A DNA stretch of 64,000 nucleotides. It comes from Paenirhizobium selenitireducens ATCC BAA-1503. Lineage in GTDB: Bacteria; Pseudomonadota; Alphaproteobacteria; Rhizobiales; Rhizobiaceae. The stretch is from positions 837,217 to 901,216 of the forward strand of contig NZ_JAEG01000001.1 in assembly GCF_000518785.1 (NCBI RefSeq). The letters run 5' to 3'. The translations under genes and the position numbers were made by a program. The notes below the pieces were generated by a model that was not told where the DNA came from, ran no database searches, and worked only from the letters and a program-made list of their open reading frames with translations. This document shows, piece by piece, positions 57,416-64,000 of this stretch (positions within the stretch are counted from its first letter, which is position 1; the number at the start of each line of letters is the position of its first letter).

Positions 57416-57880
57416 TCAGCCACGACCGCGATAGGTGGCTACACCCTGTTCGGGCAGCCAGACACCCTCCGGCGGCTGACCGGTCTGCCAGAACACGTCG
57501 ATCGGAATGCCGCCGCGCGGATACCAGTAGGCCCCGATTCTCAGCCATTTTGGGTCGAGCAGCTCGACCAGCCGCTTGGCGATGTAGATCGAGCAGTCCT
57601 CGTGGAAGGCGCCGTGGTTTCGGAAGGAAAACAGGAAGAGCTTCAGCGACTTGGACTCGACCAGGAATTCACCGGGAATGTAGTCGATGACGATGTGGGC
57701 GAAATCCGGCTGCCCGGTCATCGGGCAGAGAGACGTGAATTCCGGCGCGGTGAAGCGCACGACATAGTCGGTGCCGGCATTGCCGTTCGGCACGCGCTCC
57801 AGCGCGGCGGCCTCCGGGCTGGTCGGGGCTTCGACGGTCTGGCCGAGCTGCGACAGCCCGCTGACATCGGTCATGCTCAT
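57416..57880 (-). CDS. queF: 7-cyano-7-deazaguanine reductase
   Basis: NADPH-dependent nitrile reductase that turns preQ0 into preQ1 for queuosine in tRNA. 154 aa, unimodular form. The catalytic cysteine is in [11 protein letters not shown], and the QueF motif ESKSLKLF and FHEDC are intact. It overlaps the cation efflux gene by four bases and is co-transcribed with it. Confidence 0.95.
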   Translation of the reverse strand: MSMTDVSGLSQLGQTVEAPTSPEAAALERVPNGNAGTDYVVRFTAPEFTSLCPMTGQPDFAHIVIDYIPGEFLVESKSLKLFLFSFRNHGAFHEDCSIYIAKRLVELLDPKWLRIGAYWYPRGGIPIDVFWQTGQPPEGVWLPEQGVATYRGRG

Positions 57881-58806
57881 GAGTTCTGCTCCTTGGCTCT
57901 TGCCCCGACACCGACCCTGACGCCATGCGCCCTCTCGCTCTCGGGTTCGACATGAATGGTCACGCGTCCGCCCGGAAGCACGGCCTTGACGGCAGCCTCC
58001 AGCCGGTCGCAGATCTTGTGCGCCTCGCGAACCGGCATGTCGCCGGGGACCACGAGATCGAAGGCGACGAAGGTGACGGCGCCGCCGCGGCGCGTGCGCA
58101 GATAATGGACATCGAGCGAGCCGGCCGAATTCTCCGCAATCGCCGCCTTGATCGCCGCCTCTTCCTCCGGCTCGACCGCCTTGTCCATCAGGCCTGCCAC
58201 GGAATGCGAGATGACCTTCCAGCCCTGGTAGATGATGTTGATGGCAACGAGGATGGCGAGCACCGGATCGAGGATCGCATAGCCGGTGGAGACCACCAGC
58301 ACCAACCCGATGAAGACACCCGCCGACGTCACCACGTCCGACATGATATGATGGCCGTCGGCGGCGAGTGCAGGAGAGCGGTGCGTCTTGCCGATGCGGA
58401 TCAGGGCCCGGGCCCAGATCAGGTTGATGAGCCCCGCCAGACCGTTGATCGCAAGCCCGAGCAGCGGCGCCTCCAGCACCTGCGGATCGGCAAGCGCTCC
58501 CACCGCCTCGCGAATGATCAGCAAGGCCGCGACGACGATCAGCACGCCTTCCAGAACGGCGGAGAGATATTCAGCCTTGTGGTGGCCATAGGGGTGGTCG
58601 TCATCGGCCGGCTTCTGCGCATAGCGGATGACGAAATAGGCGACGAAGGCGGCGACCACGTTGACCGTCGATTCCAGCCCGTCGGACAGAAGCGCCACCG
58701 AGCCTGTCACCCACCAGGCGACGAGCTTCAGGCCCATCACGCCGAATGCCAGCGGAATGCCCCAGAAGGCGAGGCGCGCGACGATGCCGTTGCCCTGTTC
58801 CGTCAT
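57877..58806 (-). CDS. Cation diffusion facilitator family transporter
   Basis: 309 aa, six helices plus a cytoplasmic CDF C-terminal domain. The metal site residues are visible as SDGLES in helix 2 and HHIMSD in helix 5, with [10 protein letters not shown] between. Exports Zn, Fe or Mn; metal unknown. The ATG at 58806 was chosen over longer forms because AGGACAAGAAG precedes it. Confidence 0.9.
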   Translation of the reverse strand: MTEQGNGIVARLAFWGIPLAFGVMGLKLVAWWVTGSVALLSDGLESTVNVVAAFVAYFVIRYAQKPADDDHPYGHHKAEYLSAVLEGVLIVVAALLIIREAVGALADPQVLEAPLLGLAINGLAGLINLIWARALIRIGKTHRSPALAADGHHIMSDVVTSAGVFIGLVLVVSTGYAILDPVLAILVAINIIYQGWKVISHSVAGLMDKAVEPEEEAAIKAAIAENSAGSLDVHYLRTRRGGAVTFVAFDLVVPGDMPVREAHKICDRLEAAVKAVLPGGRVTIHVEPESERAHGVRVGVGARAKEQNS

Positions 58807-58977
58807 CACTTCTTGTCCTTGCAGATGCGAACGAATTGCAGAAATTCGCCCGTAGAAAACGCAAAACCGCCCGCGTTCGATGCGCGGACGGTCGTTGGCA
58901 TCGGTATGGTCGAAGTCGATCGTCTTGTCAAAGGCCATGACGCCCGGCGGCCCCGGCGACGGCACGGAAAGACTGTT

Positions 58978-59574
58978 CTAGCGTCCTTGGCCAAGCTCCA
59001 GAGAACTGCGGAACAGCGAGACGAGGAAGGAAATGCGGGCCTCGGCCATCTCCGGTGCCTGCGAGACCTGCACCACGAGATCGACGCCGAGCGCGATCAT
59101 CGTCTCGGCCATCAATGCGGCATCGTGAGGCCGGATGCGGCCGAGCGCCGTCCAGTCCAGCAGGTCTTTCTCCAGGTCCTTCTGGATGTCGGTCTTGCTG
59201 TCGGCAAGGTAGAATATCCGCCGGAAAATGGTCTGGTTGCGCGCGATCAGCAGCGCATTGTCCGGATCCTTGAGCGCCACTTCGGCCGCGAGCGCAAAGG
59301 GCGCGCGCAGGAAGGCCTCGACCGTTTCAGCCTCGCGCCGGCTGCGGCGCAGGTTCTCGGCCAGCGGCTGCATGATCTCGGCGACCAGCGCCTCGAACAC
59401 CGCCTCCTTGTCGTGGAAATAATTGTAGAAGGATCCGGGCGCCAGGCCACTGCCCCGCACAATGTCCCTGACGGTGGCCGCCCCGTAGCCGAGTTGCGAC
59501 AGCACGGCCCTCGCCGACGCCAGCAGGGCATCGCGGTTGGCCTTCTTGTTTTGCTCTCGCTTCGATTCGCTCAC
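58978..59574 (-). CDS. TetR-family repressor of the adjacent monooxygenase operon
   Basis: 198 aa. HTH in ATVRDIVRGSGLAPGSFYNYF, a ligand-binding helical C-terminus. It is divergent from the flavin monooxygenase gene, and the 156-base gap contains a large inverted repeat, so it most likely represses the operon and itself until a substrate or product binds. Confidence 0.9.
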   Translation of the reverse strand: MSESKREQNKKANRDALLASARAVLSQLGYGAATVRDIVRGSGLAPGSFYNYFHDKEAVFEALVAEIMQPLAENLRRSRREAETVEAFLRAPFALAAEVALKDPDNALLIARNQTIFRRIFYLADSKTDIQKDLEKDLLDWTALGRIRPHDAALMAETMIALGVDLVVQVSQAPEMAEARISFLVSLFRSSLELGQGR

Positions 59575-59645
59575 ATGCGATTTCTCTCACAAAGACCCGC
59601 TCTCGGGAAGAGAAGGTGCAATGCCACAATGCCGCGAAAAAGAAA

Positions 59646-59684
59646 ATGACGCCTGTGTCATTTTGTATTTGACACATGCGTCAT
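59646..59684. promoter_or_regulatory. Large inverted repeat, operator of the TetR/monooxygenase pair
   Basis: ATGACGCCTGTGTCA (59646-59660) and TGACACATGCGTCAT (59670-59684) match as an inverted repeat at 14 of 15 positions across a 9-base AT-rich spacer. TTGACA of the right arm could also be a -35 hexamer for the monooxygenase promoter, so binding would block it. Confidence 0.85.
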
Positions 59685-59730
59685 TTTTATCGAACGTCAG
59701 TTCCAGGGAACACTTTGGGAGGAGCAACCC

Positions 59731-61074
59731 ATGTCATCGAAACGCGTCGCCGTCATCGGCGCCGGCCCGGCCGGCATTGCGGCCATCAAGAATTTCACCG
59801 ATCTCGGCTTCGAGGTCGTCGGCTTCGACCGCTGCCAGGGCGTCGGCGGCAACTGGCGGTTCGATGATCCGACCGGCCATTCGAGCGTCTTCGAGACGAC
59901 CCACATCATCAGTTCGAAATACACCTCGTCCTATGAGGATTTTCCGCTGCCGGACAATGCCGCCGACTATCCCTCGCACCGCGTTCTGGCGAAATATTTC
60001 GAGGACTATGCGCACACCTTCGGAGTCGACCAGCGCGTGCGGTTCGAGACCGAAGTCGTCAAGTGCGAGCCGGCGCCCGGTGACCGCTGGTCGGTGAGCT
60101 GGCGCCGCTCCGGCGAAGAGGCGGTCACGACCGAAGTCTTCGACGCGCTGTGCGTCTGCAATGGCCATCACCACACGCCGCGCATGCCCGACTATCCCGG
60201 AACCTTCACCGGCAAGATGATGCATTCGCACGAATACAAGCGCGCCGCCCCCTTCGCCGGCCAGCGGGTCCTGGTCATCGGCGGCGGCAATTCGGCCTGC
60301 GACGTGGCGGTCGAAACCTCGCGCGTGTCGGCCAGGACCGCCATCAGCTGGCGCCGCGGCTACTATCTCATTCCGAAATTTATGCTCGGCCAGCCGGTCG
60401 ACAAGCTGTTCTACCGCTTCACCTGGCTGCCCAAGCGCCTTCAGCTGATGGGGCTCGAATTCCTGCTCAACCTGCTGCAGGGCCGGAACCGCGACATCGG
60501 CCTGCCGGATCCGGATCACCGCATCATGGCGACCCACCCGACCCTCAATTCCGACCTCTATCTCGCCATCCGCCACGGCAAGGTCGAGCCGAAACGCGAC
60601 ATCCAGCGCCTCGACGGCAATCGTGTGCATTTCGTCGACGGCACGTCGGAGGAGTTCGACGTCATCGTCGCCTGCACCGGCTACCAGATCACCCACCCCT
60701 TCCTCGACAAGGCGGTGGTCGACCTGTCGAAGGCACCGGTACGGCTGTACCAGAAGATGCTGCCGGAAAAGCTGAAAAACATCTACTTCATCGGCCTGTT
60801 CCAGCCGCTCGGCTGCATCTGGCCGGGCGCTGAACTCCAGGCCAAGCTCGCCGCCCGCCATCTCGCCGGCCTGTGGCGCCCGAGCGCGCCCTTGCCGCAA
60901 CTGATCGACCACGAGCTCGCCCATCCGGATGTCGACCAGGTGAATTCGCCGCGCCATACCGTCACCGTCAACGACATGGCCTTCCGCAAGCGGCTGAAAG
61001 CCGACCTTGCCCGCTCGGCCCCGGTGCCGGCGCGGCTGGGGCTGGTCACGCCGCGGCTTGCGGCCGCTGAATGA
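59731..61074 (+). CDS. Flavin-containing monooxygenase
   Basis: 447 aa. FAD motif GAGPAG (residues 10-15), NADPH motif GGGNSACD, and the FMO identifying sequence FTGKMMHSHEY. Such enzymes oxidise N or S atoms or carry out Baeyer-Villiger reactions. It is followed by a hydrolase that starts four bases before its stop and by an SDR, an order that fits oxidation of an alcohol or ketone to an ester, then ester cleavage. That pathway is inference. Confidence 0.92.
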   Translation: MSSKRVAVIGAGPAGIAAIKNFTDLGFEVVGFDRCQGVGGNWRFDDPTGHSSVFETTHIISSKYTSSYEDFPLPDNAADYPSHRVLAKYFEDYAHTFGVDQRVRFETEVVKCEPAPGDRWSVSWRRSGEEAVTTEVFDALCVCNGHHHTPRMPDYPGTFTGKMMHSHEYKRAAPFAGQRVLVIGGGNSACDVAVETSRVSARTAISWRRGYYLIPKFMLGQPVDKLFYRFTWLPKRLQLMGLEFLLNLLQGRNRDIGLPDPDHRIMATHPTLNSDLYLAIRHGKVEPKRDIQRLDGNRVHFVDGTSEEFDVIVACTGYQITHPFLDKAVVDLSKAPVRLYQKMLPEKLKNIYFIGLFQPLGCIWPGAELQAKLAARHLAGLWRPSAPLPQLIDHELAHPDVDQVNSPRHTVTVNDMAFRKRLKADLARSAPVPARLGLVTPRLAAAE

Positions 61075-61922
61075 GCCCCCTCAGCGCCGGGACCATAGCC
61101 GGTCCCGCCGGCCGCCTCGGTGTCCGGCGCATGGATGCCGAGGGGAAAAAGCGCGGCGAACTTCTCTTCGTCCATGGGGCATGGTCCTCGAGCTGGTATT
61201 GGGAGGAGCATTTCATGCCCTTCTTCGCCGCCGCCGGCTTCGACGTCGTGGCCCTGAACCTGCGCGGGCACGGCGACAGCGAGGGCCGGCTGCGGCGGGC
61301 GACGATCAACGGCTATGTCGAGGATGTCGCCGCAGTCGCCGCCACGTTGGCGAACCCCGTCATCGTCGGCCATTCGATGGGCGGGCTGATCGCCCAGCAC
61401 TATGCCGCGCGCCATCCGGTGCGCGGCCTGGCTCTTCTCGCCTCCGTGCCGCCCTGGGGCGCCTGGTCGGCGCTGTGGAGCGTTATCCGCGAAAGCCCGG
61501 CCAAGCTCCTGGCCTGCACGCTTGCCTTCGACCTCAAGCCGATCGTCGCCGACCGCGATCTTGCCCGTCGCCTGCTGTTCTCCCGCGAGCCCTCTGCGCG
61601 CGACATGGACCATCTGCTCCACCATCTCGGATCGGAATCCTATCTCGCCTTCCTCGGCATGCTGTTCCAGCGCGTCACCCGCAGCCTTCCCGATCATGTG
61701 CCGCGCTTCGTGCTCGGCGCCGACCGCGATGCGCTCTTCCCGGCAGCCACCGTCCGCGCCACCGCGCGGGCGCTGAAGACCGAAGCCCACCTGATCCCGG
61801 AAACCTCGCACATGTTGACCGTCGAGCACCGCTGGCGGGACGCGGCGGAAGCCATGCTGGCCTGGCTGGACCGTTGCACTCCCGCGCGGCCGACGGCCGA
61901 CACTAATCTCAACGCCGGATAG
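61071..61922 (+). CDS. Alpha/beta hydrolase of the monooxygenase operon
   Basis: 283 aa. LFVHGAWSSSWYW (oxyanion), VGHSMGG (nucleophile), FVLGADRDALFP (acid) and ETSHML (histidine) give a full triad. It overlaps the monooxygenase gene by four bases, so its substrate is probably a product of that enzyme, for instance an ester. Confidence 0.88.
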   Translation: MSPLSAGTIAGPAGRLGVRRMDAEGKKRGELLFVHGAWSSSWYWEEHFMPFFAAAGFDVVALNLRGHGDSEGRLRRATINGYVEDVAAVAATLANPVIVGHSMGGLIAQHYAARHPVRGLALLASVPPWGAWSALWSVIRESPAKLLACTLAFDLKPIVADRDLARRLLFSREPSARDMDHLLHHLGSESYLAFLGMLFQRVTRSLPDHVPRFVLGADRDALFPAATVRATARALKTEAHLIPETSHMLTVEHRWRDAAEAMLAWLDRCTPARPTADTNLNAG

Positions 61923-61932
61923 GGAGCCGCCA

Positions 61933-62706
61933 ATGCGACAGAAATCGATCCTCATCACCGGCGCCGGCTCCGGCATCGGTCTGAAGACCGCCCTGCTCTT
62001 CGCGTCACGCGGCTGGCTGGTCGGGGCGGCCGACATCGATGCCGCGAGCCTGGAACGCCTGGCCGCCATGGCCCCGGCCGGCAGCATCGTGCCGATCGTC
62101 GGCGACGTCACCGATCGCCAGGCGGCGATCCGCATGGCCGAAGCCTTCACCGCGCAGACACTCGGTTATCTCGACGTCGCCTTCCTTTCGGCCGGCATCC
62201 TGCGCATGGGGGCCTATATCGACATCGCGCCCGAGGACCACGCCCTGATCAACCGGGTCAACATCGAGGGCATCCTGAACATGGTCAGCGCCACCTTCCT
62301 GGCGCTGAAGAAAACGCCCGGCGCCCACCTCATCAGCATGAGCTCGGCCTCGGCCGAATATGGCGTGCCCGAGCTTGCCGTCTACGCCGCCTCCAAGGCC
62401 TTCGTTCGCAGCCTGACCGAAGCGCTCAGCATCGAATTTTCCGAGCACGGCATCACGGTGAGCGCCATCACTGTGGCCTATGTCGCAACCCCGATGGTCA
62501 CCGATGCCAAGGTCAAGGCCCGCTCGATCGAGAAACTCGGCGTCAAGATCACGCCCGAACGCGTCGCCGAAACCGTCTGGCGCGCCGCCCACGGCCGAAA
62601 GCTCATGTGGCGCATCGGCTTCGACGCCAAGCTGCTCCACATGGTGGTACGCCTGTTTGGGGACCGGTTCAGCTGGATTGGAAAAAGGCTGGCCGGGTAC
62701 GACTAG
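61933..62706 (+). CDS. Short-chain dehydrogenase of the monooxygenase operon
   Basis: 257 aa. TGAGSGIG cofactor site, YAASK catalytic pair and preceding SMSSASAEYG. It has AGGGAG six bases before the ATG and follows the hydrolase by ten bases. It would provide or use an alcohol/ketone step in the same pathway. Confidence 0.88.
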   Translation: MRQKSILITGAGSGIGLKTALLFASRGWLVGAADIDAASLERLAAMAPAGSIVPIVGDVTDRQAAIRMAEAFTAQTLGYLDVAFLSAGILRMGAYIDIAPEDHALINRVNIEGILNMVSATFLALKKTPGAHLISMSSASAEYGVPELAVYAASKAFVRSLTEALSIEFSEHGITVSAITVAYVATPMVTDAKVKARSIEKLGVKITPERVAETVWRAAHGRKLMWRIGFDAKLLHMVVRLFGDRFSWIGKRLAGYD

Positions 62707-62750
62707 CGGCCAAGCCGCAAGGCGAACACAGCGCCGATATTGGAAACCCT

Positions 62751-63974
<1,224 letters not shown>

Positions 63975-63991
63975 TTGCCAAGACAGTCGCT

Positions 63992-64000
63992 CTCCCCGCT
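63992..64000. repeat. Resumption of the palindromic element after the insertion sequence
   Basis: The last nine bases, CTCCCCGCT, continue module C of the element cut at 62858. The window ends here, so the rest (GGGGAGAAG) cannot be seen. Confidence 0.65.

Overview
The window reads as chromosomal DNA of an alphaproteobacterium of the order Hyphomicrobiales, most likely Rhizobiaceae. Evidence: separate Rieske, cytochrome b and cytochrome c1 genes in a compact bc1 operon, high G+C in almost every gene, a flagellin of rhizobial type, the pairing of hemF with a small conserved protein, a leucine-rich leader in front of leuA, and GC-rich palindromic intergenic elements of the kind common in Rhizobiaceae. 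The species cannot be fixed from the sequence.

Layout. 0-13 kb: petABC (respiratory bc1 complex), an EEP-family phosphodiesterase-like protein, two paralogous MsbA-type ABC exporters flanking a paired YdcZ transporter and a chemoreceptor, then trmL and a hydrolase with a long Ala/Glu tail. 13.8-19.8 kb: an isolated flagellin, hemF and small proteins, then a minus-strand operon DUF1285 - CoA-type Nudix - CCA-adding enzyme. 19.9-26.8 kb: an operon MoxR ATPase - DUF58 - DUF4159 membrane protein - second membrane protein, a chaperone/vWA-like envelope module. 26.9-32.9 kb: VapC-like and HigA-like toxin-antitoxin genes, acetyltransferases, glutathionyl-hydroquinone reductase, Nudix, metallophosphoesterase, and a TetR regulator with a clear operator. 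33-42.9 kb: ppk2, a hydrolase and leuA behind a leader peptide, BrnT/BrnA, a BenE transporter, a clpP paralogue, and an Lrp regulator divergent from a saccharopine dehydrogenase-like enzyme.

42.9-47.3 kb is the most unusual part. Palindromic elements alternate with decayed copies of the 3' end of an aldehyde dehydrogenase gene. Beyond that gene lies a visibly AT-richer gene for a KAP-like P-loop NTPase that looks acquired. 47.4-57.3 kb: a dimethylglycine/sarcosine dehydrogenase-like flavoprotein, an SDR beside a decayed AraC regulator, selO, a lipoprotein, a HupE/UreJ protein and a CHASE4-GGDEF-EAL protein. 57.4-62.7 kb: queF with a cation-efflux gene, then a TetR regulator divergent from an operon flavin monooxygenase - alpha/beta hydrolase - SDR, with a 15+15 bp operator between them.

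The window ends in an IS110-family element whose two flanks rejoin into an uninterrupted palindromic element. Its 5' non-coding end folds into a stem-loop consistent with a bridge RNA, and the loop carries short matches to both sides of the insertion site.
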